22,001 nt of DNA, taken from Deltaproteobacteria bacterium. Its GTDB lineage: Bacteria > Myxococcota_A > UBA9160 > JAFDET01. The position numbers were made by a program, and so were the translations under genes. The notes below the pieces were generated by a model. It worked only from the letters and a program-made list of their open reading frames with translations. It ran no database searches and was not told the origin of the DNA. Positions 1 through 7,736 of the stretch are shown here, piece by piece; positions within the stretch are counted from its first letter, which is position 1, and each line of letters opens with the position of its first letter. The stretch spans positions 1-22,001 of the forward strand of contig JAFDET010000081.1 in the NCBI GenBank assembly GCA_019310195.1, written 5' to 3'.

Positions 1-358
<358 letters not shown>

Positions 359-377
359 ACGCGGTACTTTATGCGCC

Positions 378-1553
378 GTGATTCACGGCCACTTGCATCC
401 CGACTTCTGGGATGTCGCCCGCGTGCTGGAAAAGCAGCTTCGACGCCAACGCCGCGGCGGCGCTGCGGTCTGCGTCTATCACCGGGGCGAGAAAGTCGTG
501 GACGTCTGGACCGGCACCCGCGACTCCGAGGGCCGGCCCTGGCAGGAGGACACCATGTCGATGTCCTTCTCCACCACCAAGGGCGTGGTGGCCACGGCGC
601 TGCACGTGCTGGTAGACCGCGGCCTGGCCGACTACGACGACCCGGTGGCGAAGTACTGGCCCGCGTTCGGCGAAGCCGGCAAGCACACCATCACGATCCG
701 CCAGCTCCTGTGCCACGAGGCGGGCCTGCACCGGATCCGCAGCTCCGTCGACCACGCCGAGCGCATGCTCGACTGGGAGTACATGCGCGAGGTGATGGAG
801 GAGCTGATCCCCGCCTACAAGCCCGGGTCGCGCAACGGCTACCACGCGCTCACCTACGGCTGGCTGGTGGGCGAGCTGATCCAACGCATCGCCAGACGCC
901 CGCTGGACCAGGTGCTCCGGGAAGAGCTGGTGGAGCCGCTGGAGCTGGACGGCGTGCACATAGGCACGCCCCGGGATCAGCGCCACCGCGTGGCGGAGCT
1001 TCTGGCCTCGGGCCTCCAGCCGCCCGAGGCCCCGAAGCCCCTGGCGAACATGGCGCGCAGCCTCTCGCGCACCTTCCGCCTGCCGCTGGATCCCGGCCAC
1101 ATCCTCGAAGCCCTGCTGCCCAAGGGCATCTTCGACGTGATCTTCTCGGACCGGGTACACGATGCGCCCATGCCGGCGCTGAACGGCGTCTTCACCGCGC
1201 GCTCCCTGGCGCGCATCTACGCGGCCCTGGCCGGCGGCGGCGAGATCGACGGCGTGCGCCTGCTCTCCTACGACACGGTGCGCCGCGCCAGCACGATCCA
1301 GAACACGCGCATCGACCTGGTGGTGCCCATCCCCATGCGCTGGCGCCTCGGCTACCACATGGCCGGCACCACCCGCGGCATCCTGCCCAAGGCCTTCGGC
1401 CACTTCGGCTACGGGGGCTCCGGTGCCTGGGCCGACCCGGAGCGCAACCTGGCCGTGGCCATGGTGGTGAACCGCGTCGCCGGCACCCCCTTCGGCGACC
1501 TGCGCATGCTCTCCCTGGGCGCCTCCGCCCTGCGCTGCGCCGAGGCGCGCTAG
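378..1553 (+). CDS. Serine hydrolase of the beta-lactamase fold (class C / EstB-like esterase)
   Basis: A 391-residue protein of the beta-lactamase family (serine hydrolase, penicillin-binding-protein fold), of the type that includes EstB-like carboxylesterases and many uncharacterised hydrolases. The nucleophile motif S-x-x-K is S65-T-T-K68 in SFSTTKGV, followed by the usual helix (VVATALHVLVDRGL) and the LLCHEAGL segment. The second motif is likely Y155 in NGYHALTYGWLVGE, the esterase-like variant of YxN. The third-motif region is HFGYGGSGAWADP (342-354). No signal peptide is evident, so a cytoplasmic location is likely, which argues against a true beta-lactamase. The start is GTG 378, and no strong Shine-Dalgarno sequence is visible. 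The stop TAG at 1551-1553 overlaps the stop of the convergent mobA. The substrate cannot be predicted. Confidence 0.85.
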   Translation: MIHGHLHPDFWDVARVLEKQLRRQRRGGAAVCVYHRGEKVVDVWTGTRDSEGRPWQEDTMSMSFSTTKGVVATALHVLVDRGLADYDDPVAKYWPAFGEAGKHTITIRQLLCHEAGLHRIRSSVDHAERMLDWEYMREVMEELIPAYKPGSRNGYHALTYGWLVGELIQRIARRPLDQVLREELVEPLELDGVHIGTPRDQRHRVAELLASGLQPPEAPKPLANMARSLSRTFRLPLDPGHILEALLPKGIFDVIFSDRVHDAPMPALNGVFTARSLARIYAALAGGGEIDGVRLLSYDTVRRASTIQNTRIDLVVPIPMRWRLGYHMAGTTRGILPKAFGHFGYGGSGAWADPERNLAVAMVVNRVAGTPFGDLRMLSLGASALRCAEAR

Positions 1554-2155
1554 CGCAGCGTCGCGCGGGCCCGATCCAGGTCGGCCTCGTCGTTGACGTT
1601 GAGGAGCGCGGCGCCGTCGGGGTCCAGGGCGCGCAGGGCGTCGCCCTCGACGAAGCGGGTATCCAGGGTCTCGAGGAGGGCGCGCAGAGCCAGCCGGTCT
1701 TCCGCAAGGTGTGCGCGGGCCGCGGCCAGCACCGGCTCGCGGCGGTAGACGGCGCACAGCGGGTGGGAGCCGTCGGCGTTGCGCGGCACCACGGCGTCGG
1801 CGGGCGGCTGCGCGATCAGGCCCAGCACCAGGTCCGGCGTCAGCAGAGGAAGGTCCGTGGCCAGCACCACGACGCGCTCACCGCGCGCGGCCTCCAGTGC
1901 GCCGACCAGCCCGCGCAGCGCGCAGCGCGAGCCCTCCGGGTCGGGCACGCGGCGGCCCGGCGCCTCGGCCGGCGGGTCGCCGCCCACCAGCACCACGTCC
2001 TCCAGGAAGTCCGTCAGGAGCGCGGCCGCCCGCGCTGCCAACGGTACGCCGGCGAACTTCAGGTGGGTCTTGTCGCTACCCATGCGCTGCGAGGCCCCGC
2101 CCACGAGGACGGCGCCGGAGACGCGAGCCAACCTGCCGGGGCGAGGGGCATCCAT
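1550..2155 (-). CDS. mobA: Molybdenum cofactor guanylyltransferase
   Basis: A 201-residue MobA-family nucleotidyltransferase, which transfers GMP from GTP to Mo-molybdopterin to form the bis-MGD type cofactor used by DMSO-reductase-family enzymes. The signature loop GGASQRMGSDK (residues 19-29) is the GGxSxRMGxDK nucleotide-binding motif. VVLATDLPLL holds D101, the expected metal-binding Asp. Later NADGSHPLCAVYRR matches the family core. I chose ATG 2155 because it lies two bases after the stop of moeA and gives the normal short N terminus; a longer frame to 2212 would run back into moeA. It is the second gene of a moeA-mobA pair. Its TAG shares bases with the convergent hydrolase stop (CTAG, 1550-1553), so no terminator fits between them. 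MocA-type cytidylyltransferases are relatives, but neighbouring moeA favours MobA. Confidence 0.9.
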   Translation of the reverse strand: MDAPRPGRLARVSGAVLVGGASQRMGSDKTHLKFAGVPLAARAAALLTDFLEDVVLVGGDPPAEAPGRRVPDPEGSRCALRGLVGALEAARGERVVVLATDLPLLTPDLVLGLIAQPPADAVVPRNADGSHPLCAVYRREPVLAAARAHLAEDRLALRALLETLDTRFVEGDALRALDPDGAALLNVNDEADLDRARATLR

Positions 2156-2157
2156 GC

Positions 2158-3408
2158 TCAGAGCCGCGAGCTCTCCTCGGTCAGGACCTGGTCGTCCAGC
2201 AGCTGCACGCAAGCCTGTTCGCCCTCGGCCAGCTCCTCCGCCTCGGCGGGGAAGATCAGCAGCCCGTGGGCGCGGGTCATGGAGCGCAGCACTCCGGAGC
2301 TCTGGTTGCCGGTGGCGCGGGCCACGAACCCGTCGCCGTCACGCTCCAGCTCGACGCGCACGAAGTGCAGGCGGCCGGGCCTCTTGCTGAGCCGCTCGCC
2401 GCAGCGCACGCGCAGCGTCGGGCGAAAGAGCCGCGTGCGCCCCTGCATCTTGAGCAGCGCCGGGCGCCCGAACTGCTCGAAGGTCACCATGGCCGAGACC
2501 GGGTTGCCGGGCAGACCGAAGACCAGCGGGCCGTTCTCGAAGCGGCCGAACACCATGGGATAGCCGGGCTTCATGAGCACACCCCAGAAGCGGATCGCGC
2601 AGCCGAGCTTCTCCAGCACAGCGCGGATGTGGTCGTGCTCGCCGACGGAGACACCGGCCGAGCTGATCAGCACGTCGGCGCCCAGGCCGGCGCGGATGCG
2701 GCGCTCGATGTCCGCCGGATCGTCGCGAGCGATGCCCAGGTAGAAGGGCTCGGCGCCCACGCCGCGGCACTGGGCGGCCAGCGAGTAGGAGTTGGAGGCC
2801 ACGATCTTGCCGCCGTGGGTGTCGCCGTCGGGCTCCACCAGCTCGTCGCCGCCGGACAGGATCGCCACCCGGGGCCGTCGCCGCACCGCCAGCTGGGTGC
2901 GTGAGAGCGCTGCCGCCATGCCCAGGTGGGCGGGTCCCACGAGCATGCCGGGCTCGAGCACCTCCTCGCCGGCGCGCACGTCCTCGCCGGCGCGGCGCAC
3001 GTGCTCGCCCAGCGGCGGTGCGACCTGCAGCCGCACCTGGCCGCCGTCCCGTTCCGTGTCCTCCTGGCGCACCACGCTGTCGGCGCCCGGCGGGATCGGC
3101 GCGCCGGTGAAGATGCGCGCGACCTGGCCGGGATCGAGCGTGCGCGAGGCGTCGCCCCCGGCGGCCACCTCGAAGACCACCGGCAGGCGCACGGGGCTCT
3201 CCTGGGAGGCGCCCGCCAGATCGGCCGCGCGCACCGCATAGCCGTCCATGGCCGAGTTGTCCGCCGGCGGGATGGCCCGAGGCGAGGCCACCGCCTCGAC
3301 CAGCACGCGCCCCAGGGCCTGGGCCGCAGGGACGCTCTCGGCCCCCAGCACCGGCGTCTCCCCCAGGACCAGGGCCTGGGCCTCCGCCACCGAAAGACTC
3401 TGTCGCAT
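2158..3408 (-). CDS. moeA: Molybdopterin molybdenumtransferase
   Basis: A 416-residue MoeA protein, close to the usual ~400-410. MoeA inserts molybdate into adenylylated molybdopterin to make the molybdenum cofactor in the cytoplasm. Visible motifs in order are PPADNSAMDGYAVR (47-60, containing the conserved Asp55), TGAPIPPGADSVVRQEDT (101-118), the MoCF-like core SSAGVSVGEHDHI (249-261), and GLPGNPVSAMVTFEQF (298-313), followed by a C-terminal beta-rich domain. It is the first gene of the moeA-mobA unit. The start ATG at 3406-3408 faces dusB across a 99-bp divergent gap that contains an AT-rich dyad (3466-3482). The second half of the core has SAGVSVG where many homologues have SGGVSVG, a mild change. 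No other cofactor genes (moaA, moaC, moaD, moaE, mogA) are in the window. Confidence 0.94.
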   Translation of the reverse strand: MRQSLSVAEAQALVLGETPVLGAESVPAAQALGRVLVEAVASPRAIPPADNSAMDGYAVRAADLAGASQESPVRLPVVFEVAAGGDASRTLDPGQVARIFTGAPIPPGADSVVRQEDTERDGGQVRLQVAPPLGEHVRRAGEDVRAGEEVLEPGMLVGPAHLGMAAALSRTQLAVRRRPRVAILSGGDELVEPDGDTHGGKIVASNSYSLAAQCRGVGAEPFYLGIARDDPADIERRIRAGLGADVLISSAGVSVGEHDHIRAVLEKLGCAIRFWGVLMKPGYPMVFGRFENGPLVFGLPGNPVSAMVTFEQFGRPALLKMQGRTRLFRPTLRVRCGERLSKRPGRLHFVRVELERDGDGFVARATGNQSSGVLRSMTRAHGLLIFPAEAEELAEGEQACVQLLDDQVLTEESSRL

Positions 3409-3465
3409 GTCGCCACGTTACCGGAATCTCGGCCGTGTCGACTCCCAGTGCGGAGCCCGCTAGAT

Positions 3466-3482
3466 TGCCTAATTATTGGGCA
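3466..3482. promoter_or_regulatory. AT-rich 17-bp imperfect palindrome in the moeA/dusB divergent gap
   Basis: The sequence TGCCTAATTATTGGGCA is symmetric about T3474, with 7 of 8 arm positions pairing (the exception is T3470 against G3478). It is the only AT-rich patch in the 99-bp gap between the divergent moeA and dusB starts, so it is a likely operator or core promoter position. I could not place a convincing -35/-10 pair for either gene. The regulator is unknown. Confidence 0.35.
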
Positions 3483-3507
3483 GCCAAGACCCTGCTCGCG
3501 AGGCCCG

Positions 3508-4569
3508 ATGGGAAAGAAAGCCTTTGGATCCGGAGAGTTTTCGGAAGGCACGCAGTCCACACCGCGCGTCGAGCCTGGGCTCGTCCGCCCGCTGCCGCTG
3601 GGCGCCCGCAGCCTGGAGAACAACCTGGTCCTGGCGCCCATGGCCGGCGTCTCCAACCTCGCATTCCGCCTGATCGCCCGGGAGGCCGGCGCGGCCCTCA
3701 CCTTTACCGAGACCGTGAGCGCCAAGGGCCTCGTCAACCGCGGGGCCAAGACCCGGCGGCTGCTGGCCTCCAGCCCACGCGAGGCACCGGTGGCCTTCCA
3801 GCTCTTCGGCGCCGAGCCGGAGACCCTGGCCGAGGCCTGCCGGATCCTGGCGGCGGAGTTCGACGCCTCCTGGGTGGACCTGAACCTGGGCTGCCCGGTG
3901 AAGAAGTTCATCCGCAACGGTGCCGGCTCGGCGCTGCTGCGCGAGCCCGAGCGGGTGCAGGCCATCGTGCGCGCCATGCGCAACGCCTGCGACGGGACGC
4001 TCTCGGTCAAGATCCGCAGTGGCTGGGATGCGGGCTCGGTCAACGCACCCGAGATCGCCCGCGTCGTCGCCGGCGAGGGCGCCGACCTGCTCTCGGTACA
4101 CGGTCGTACGCGATCGCAGCAGTACACGGGCCACTCGGATCGCGACGTGATCCGCCAGACGGTGGAGGCGATCCCCGGCACCCCCGTCCTGGCCAACGGC
4201 GACGTGACGCTGCCCGGCCACGTCTTCGACGTGTTGCGCGAGACGGGCGCCGCCGGCGTGATGATCGGCCGCGGGGCCATGGGCAACCCGTGGATCTTCG
4301 CCCAGACCCTGGCGCTGGCCCGCGGCGAGCCCCCGCGCCGCCCGTCCGCCGAGGAGCGGCACGCCACGGTGCGCCGGCACGTCGCGCTGATGGAGCAGAG
4401 CTTCCCGGATCCCAAGCTCCTGGCCGCCAACCTGAAGAAGTACGTGACCGCCTACGCCAAGGGGCTACCCGGCAGCGCCGGGTTCCGGCGCCGCGTGCTC
4501 GACGCCCACGAGCTGGACACGATCCTGGCCCTGACCGACGACTTCTTCGGCGTGCGCGAGGCCGCCTGA
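3508..4569 (+). CDS. dusB: tRNA-dihydrouridine synthase (DusB / NifR3 type)
   Basis: A 353-residue FMN- and NADPH-dependent enzyme that reduces uridine to dihydrouridine in tRNA. It has a TIM-barrel with APMAGVSNLAFR (43-54), the catalytic-Cys motif LNLGCPVKKF (C129), SVKIRSGW (166-173), VHGRTRSQQYTG (197-208), NGDV, and the FMN phosphate-binding GVMIGRGAMGNPW (250-262). A smaller helical C-terminal domain follows. The frame is open upstream to 2926, but that part is the shadow of moeA. ATG 3508 is the sensible start and leaves an unusual 28-residue N-terminal extension before the conserved LPLGARSLENNLVLAPM. It is the first gene of dusB-ntrB-ntrC, the same order as the nifR3-ntrB-ntrC operons known from Alphaproteobacteria such as Rhodobacter. 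The next gene starts one base after its stop. Confidence 0.93.
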   Translation: MGKKAFGSGEFSEGTQSTPRVEPGLVRPLPLGARSLENNLVLAPMAGVSNLAFRLIAREAGAALTFTETVSAKGLVNRGAKTRRLLASSPREAPVAFQLFGAEPETLAEACRILAAEFDASWVDLNLGCPVKKFIRNGAGSALLREPERVQAIVRAMRNACDGTLSVKIRSGWDAGSVNAPEIARVVAGEGADLLSVHGRTRSQQYTGHSDRDVIRQTVEAIPGTPVLANGDVTLPGHVFDVLRETGAAGVMIGRGAMGNPWIFAQTLALARGEPPRRPSAEERHATVRRHVALMEQSFPDPKLLAANLKKYVTAYAKGLPGSAGFRRRVLDAHELDTILALTDDFFGVREAA

Positions 4570-4570
4570 C

Positions 4571-5650
4571 ATGGCCTTCGCGCTGCAGCAGATCCTGGAC
4601 GCCCTGCTCGAGGGCGTCGTCGTGGTGGACGAGTGGGGCATGGTGCGGCAGGTGAACGACTCCGCCTGCCGGATCCTGGAGACCTCCGCCGATGCAATCA
4701 TCGGCCACCCGGTGGAGGACCTGCACGGCGCCGAGCACGCCCTGGCGCGGCTGGCCCGCGCCGCGCTGGACACGGCGCGCGCCGCCGTCGAGAGCGACCA
4801 GGCTGTGGAACGGCGCCTGGAGGAGGACGCCGTGGTGGACGTGTCCGCGTCGCCGGTCTTCGACGACCTGGGCAACGTGGACGGCGCGCTGCTGGTGCTG
4901 CGCGACACCACCTTGCGCAAGGCGATCGAGGCCGACGCCACGGAGCGCGAGCGCCTGGACTGGTCGGGGCGAATCGCCCTGGGCATCGCCCACGAGGTGA
5001 AGAACCCCCTGGGCGGCATCCGCGGCGCCGGCGAGCTGCTGTCCCGCCGCGCCTCGGACGACCGGACGCGCCGGACCGCGGACCTGATCGTCCGCGAGGT
5101 GGACCGCATCGCCAACCTGGTGGAAGACTTCATGCTGCTGGCTCGCGGCGAGGAGATCCGTCGCGGCGAGGTGAACATCCACCAGGTACTGGACGAGGTG
5201 CTCGACCTGCTGGCCCACGACGGCATCGCCGCGTGCTCGAGCGTGGAACGCCAGTACGACCCCTCGATTCCGCCGCTGCCCGGCGACGCCGAGCGCCTGA
5301 CCCAGGTCTTCCACAACCTGGCCCGCAACGCCTTCGAGGCCATGCAGCCCGATGGCGGTACCCTGCAAGTGACCACCCGCATGGCCCTGGCCCATCGGCT
5401 GATGACGTCCGAGGGCGAGCCGGTGCCCACCGTGGCCATCGTCTTCAGGGACAGCGGGCCGGGCATCGCCGGCGAGGTGATGGACAAGGTGGCAACGCCC
5501 TTCTTCACCACCCGCAAGCAGGGCACCGGCCTGGGCCTGCCGCTGGCCGACCTCTGGGTCACGCGCCACGGCGGGCGCTTGCGCATCGAGAGCCCGCCGC
5601 GGGAAGGCACCCGCGTAACCGCCTACCTGCCGCTCCGGAGGATCGAGTGA
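4571..5650 (+). CDS. ntrB: Nitrogen-regulation-type sensor histidine kinase
   Basis: A 359-residue soluble histidine kinase without transmembrane segments, matching NtrB/GlnL in size and layout. It has an N-terminal PAS domain (about 1-115; LLEGVVVVDEWGMVRQVND), then the HisKA domain with phosphoacceptor His141 in HEVKNPLGGIRGAGELL, a motif characteristic of NtrB. The ATP-binding domain follows, with the N box HNLARNAFEAM (248-258), the G1 box DSGPGIA (294-300), FFTTRKQ and GTGLGL (318-323). In known systems NtrB, controlled by PII, phosphorylates NtrC under nitrogen limitation. Its GTGA overlap with the next gene (GTG 5647 inside the stop) fits a translationally coupled partner regulator. 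PII (glnB) and glnA are not in the window. Other NtrB-like kinases share these motifs, so the nitrogen role is inferred from motif and neighbours. Confidence 0.88.
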   Translation: MAFALQQILDALLEGVVVVDEWGMVRQVNDSACRILETSADAIIGHPVEDLHGAEHALARLARAALDTARAAVESDQAVERRLEEDAVVDVSASPVFDDLGNVDGALLVLRDTTLRKAIEADATERERLDWSGRIALGIAHEVKNPLGGIRGAGELLSRRASDDRTRRTADLIVREVDRIANLVEDFMLLARGEEIRRGEVNIHQVLDEVLDLLAHDGIAACSSVERQYDPSIPPLPGDAERLTQVFHNLARNAFEAMQPDGGTLQVTTRMALAHRLMTSEGEPVPTVAIVFRDSGPGIAGEVMDKVATPFFTTRKQGTGLGLPLADLWVTRHGGRLRIESPPREGTRVTAYLPLRRIE

Positions 5651-7080
5651 GCGAGCCCGCCCGCGTCCTGATCGCCGACGACGAGGAGTCGATCCGTTTC
5701 TTCCTGCGGGAGACGCTGGAGGAGGCGGGGCACGAGGTGCTGGAGGTGGCCAACGGTGACGATGCCGCCGAGGCGTTGGCCGGCGGCGGGGCGTTCTTCC
5801 TGGCCTTCCTCGACATCCGCATGCCGGGCCCGTCCGGTCTCGAGATCCTGGACCAGATCCAGGCGGCCGGCAGCGACGTCCCGATCGTGATCATCACCGC
5901 CCAGAACACCTTCGAGAACGCCGTCGAAGCCATGAAGCGCGGTGCCCTGGACTACCTGGTCAAGCCCTTCGGCATGGCCGAGGTGCTGGCGCTGGTGGAG
6001 AAGGCCCGGCGCACCCACGCACTGCAGCGCGAGGTGCGCGCGCTGCGCCGCGAGGTGGCGGGCCAGACCGCGCCGGGCGAACGCCTGGTCGGCAAGAGCC
6101 CGACGCTGCTGGAGATCTACAAGACCATCGGGCGTGTGGCGGCCAGCGACGTGCCGGTGCTGATCACCGGCGAGAGCGGCACCGGGAAAGAGCTGGTGGC
6201 ACGCGCCATCCACAACGCCGGCCCCCGCGCCGAAGGCCCCTTCGTCGCCATCAACACCGCCGCAATTCCGCGCGATCTGCTGGAGAGCGAGCTCTTCGGT
6301 CACGAACGGGGCGCCTTCACCGGCGCCGTACAGTCGCGCAGCGGGCGCTTCCGGGACGCGGCCGGGGGGACGCTGTTCCTGGACGAGATCGGCGACATGC
6401 CCGTCGATCTCCAGGCCAAGCTGCTGCGCGTGCTCCAGACCGGCGAGGTCACGTCGGTGGGCGCACGCCACGCGGAACACGTGAACGTGCGCATTCTGGC
6501 GGCGACCAACCGCGACCCGGACGAGGCGGTGGCCGAAGGCCAGATGCGCGAGGACCTGCTCTACCGCCTGCGCGTGGTGCCCATCCACATGCCGCCGCTC
6601 CGCGAACGCCCGGAGGACGTCCCGCTGCTGGTCCGTCACTTCGTCCAGCGCTACGGGGTCGAACTTTCGGGGCAGCCCTGCTTCCTGGCCGAAAGCACCG
6701 TTGCGAAGCTCTGCAAGCACGACTGGCCCGGCAACGTGCGCGAGCTGGAGAATGCAGTGAAGCGCGCGCTGGTGCTGGCCGCCAGCGAGGTGCTCCAGCC
6801 CGACGACTTCGACTTCCTGGGGGAAGCCGAGACGAGGGCAACGGGCCCCGCGGGCCTGGAGGAGGCGGTCACCGCCGAGGCCGAGGCCCTGCTGGCGGAG
6901 CCGGACTCCGACGGTCTGCACGCGCAGATTCTCGAACGGGTGGAGCGACCCCTGCTGGAGGCCGTGCTGCGCGAGACCGACGGCAACCAGATCCGCGCGG
7001 CGGCGCGCCTGGGCATCAACCGCAACACCCTGCGCAAGAAGATCGCCGAGCTGTCGGTGCGGCTGCCGCGGCGCCCGTGA
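5647..7080 (+). CDS. ntrC: NtrC-family sigma-54-dependent response regulator
   Basis: A 477-residue activator with all three NtrC domains. The receiver domain (about 6-120) has the acidic pocket ADDEE, phosphoacceptor D56 in FLDIRMPG, and K107 in DYLVKPF. The AAA+ domain (about 148-385) has Walker A GESGTGKE (175-182), the sigma-54-contacting loop GAFTGA (222-227), Walker B GTLFLDEIGD (241-250), and DWPGNVRELEN with the sensor II arginine. The Fis-type C-terminal helix-turn-helix is at about 440-466 (ETDGNQIRAAARLGINRNTLRKKI). Start GTG 5647 overlaps the ntrB stop by 4 bp; the frame upstream is only an ntrB shadow. The final GTGA again overlaps thiE. Phosphorylated NtrC-type proteins activate RNA polymerase with sigma-54 at nitrogen-scavenging genes. 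I found no convincing -24/-12 promoter in this window. Confidence 0.92.
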   Translation: MSEPARVLIADDEESIRFFLRETLEEAGHEVLEVANGDDAAEALAGGGAFFLAFLDIRMPGPSGLEILDQIQAAGSDVPIVIITAQNTFENAVEAMKRGALDYLVKPFGMAEVLALVEKARRTHALQREVRALRREVAGQTAPGERLVGKSPTLLEIYKTIGRVAASDVPVLITGESGTGKELVARAIHNAGPRAEGPFVAINTAAIPRDLLESELFGHERGAFTGAVQSRSGRFRDAAGGTLFLDEIGDMPVDLQAKLLRVLQTGEVTSVGARHAEHVNVRILAATNRDPDEAVAEGQMREDLLYRLRVVPIHMPPLRERPEDVPLLVRHFVQRYGVELSGQPCFLAESTVAKLCKHDWPGNVRELENAVKRALVLAASEVLQPDDFDFLGEAETRATGPAGLEEAVTAEAEALLAEPDSDGLHAQILERVERPLLEAVLRETDGNQIRAAARLGINRNTLRKKIAELSVRLPRRP

Positions 7081-7736
7081 GCGTCGGGGCGGAGCGCTTC
7101 GCCGGGCTTCACGTACTGGCCGACGACGATCCGCGCTGGAAGCACGACCCGGTGGCGCAGGCCCGCGCCGCCTGCGCAGGCGGGGCAGCGGTGGTGCAGC
7201 TTCGGGCCAAGTCCGCCACGGATCGGCAGGCGCTGGAGTGGGCGCACGCGATCCGCACCCTGACCCGAGACGCCGGCGCCGCCTTCGTGGTGAACGACCG
7301 CTTCGACCTGGCGCTGCTGGCCGACGCCGATGCAGTGCACCTGGGCCAGGACGACGTGCCCCCGGCGCGGCTTCCCGAGGACGTGCGAAAACGGCTGGCA
7401 ATCGGCCGCTCGACACATACCCTGGAGCAGGTGCACGCTGCGGCGGACGAGCCCGTGACCTATCTCGCCTTCGGCCCGGTCTTCGGGACCGCGTCGAAGG
7501 TCTCGCCCTACGACGCCCGCGGCCTGGACGCGCTGGCCGAGGCCTGCCGCGCCGCGACGCCGCGACCGCTCGTGGCGATCGGGGGGATCGACCTGGACGG
7601 CGCCCGGCGCGTGGGGGCGGCCGGCGCGCGTGGCGCCGCCGTCATCTCGGCGGTGTTGGGCGCCGACGATCCGGTCGAGGCCACCCGGGCCCTGGCGCGC
7701 GCTCTGGCCGCCGGCTGCGGCGAGGCCGGCACGTGA
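7077..7736 (+). CDS. thiE: Thiamine-phosphate synthase
   Basis: A 219-residue ThiE-type TIM-barrel enzyme that joins HMP diphosphate and the thiazole phosphate to give thiamine monophosphate. Family motifs are VVQLRAK (39-45), VVNDRFDLAL (71-80), AVHLGQDDVP (86-95), IGRSTHT (109-115), YLAFGPVFGTASK (129-141) and VAIGGI (166-171). Start GTG 7077 overlaps the ntrC stop by 4 bp, and its own stop overlaps the nucleoside transporter by 4 bp. It is therefore embedded in the dusB-ntrBC transcription unit, apart from other thiamine genes. No TPP riboswitch could precede it, since there is no leader. Because TenI has the same fold, a TenI-type thiazole tautomerase is the main alternative; the intact QLRxK and HLGQxD motifs favour ThiE. 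Confidence 0.87.
   Translation: MSVGAERFAGLHVLADDDPRWKHDPVAQARAACAGGAAVVQLRAKSATDRQALEWAHAIRTLTRDAGAAFVVNDRFDLALLADADAVHLGQDDVPPARLPEDVRKRLAIGRSTHTLEQVHAAADEPVTYLAFGPVFGTASKVSPYDARGLDALAEACRAATPRPLVAIGGIDLDGARRVGAAGARGAAVISAVLGADDPVEATRALARALAAGCGEAGT

Noticed and set aside
2156..2212. Longer N terminus for mobA
   Set aside because: It would extend into moeA; ATG 2155, directly after the moeA stop, gives the normal short leader before the GGxSxRMG motif.
369..2563. Long open frames over the hydrolase, mobA and moeA on both strands (462 and 730 codons)
   Set aside because: They are other-frame or opposite-strand shadows of the hydrolase, mobA and moeA, without recognisable domains.
7000..7080. 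TPP riboswitch for thiE
   Set aside because: thiE overlaps ntrC by 4 bp, so there is no leader that could hold the THI element, and none is seen inside the ntrC end.
5623..7416. A 597-codon minus-strand frame opposite ntrC and thiE
   Set aside because: It is a shadow of well-supported coding sequence; its translation shows no domain.
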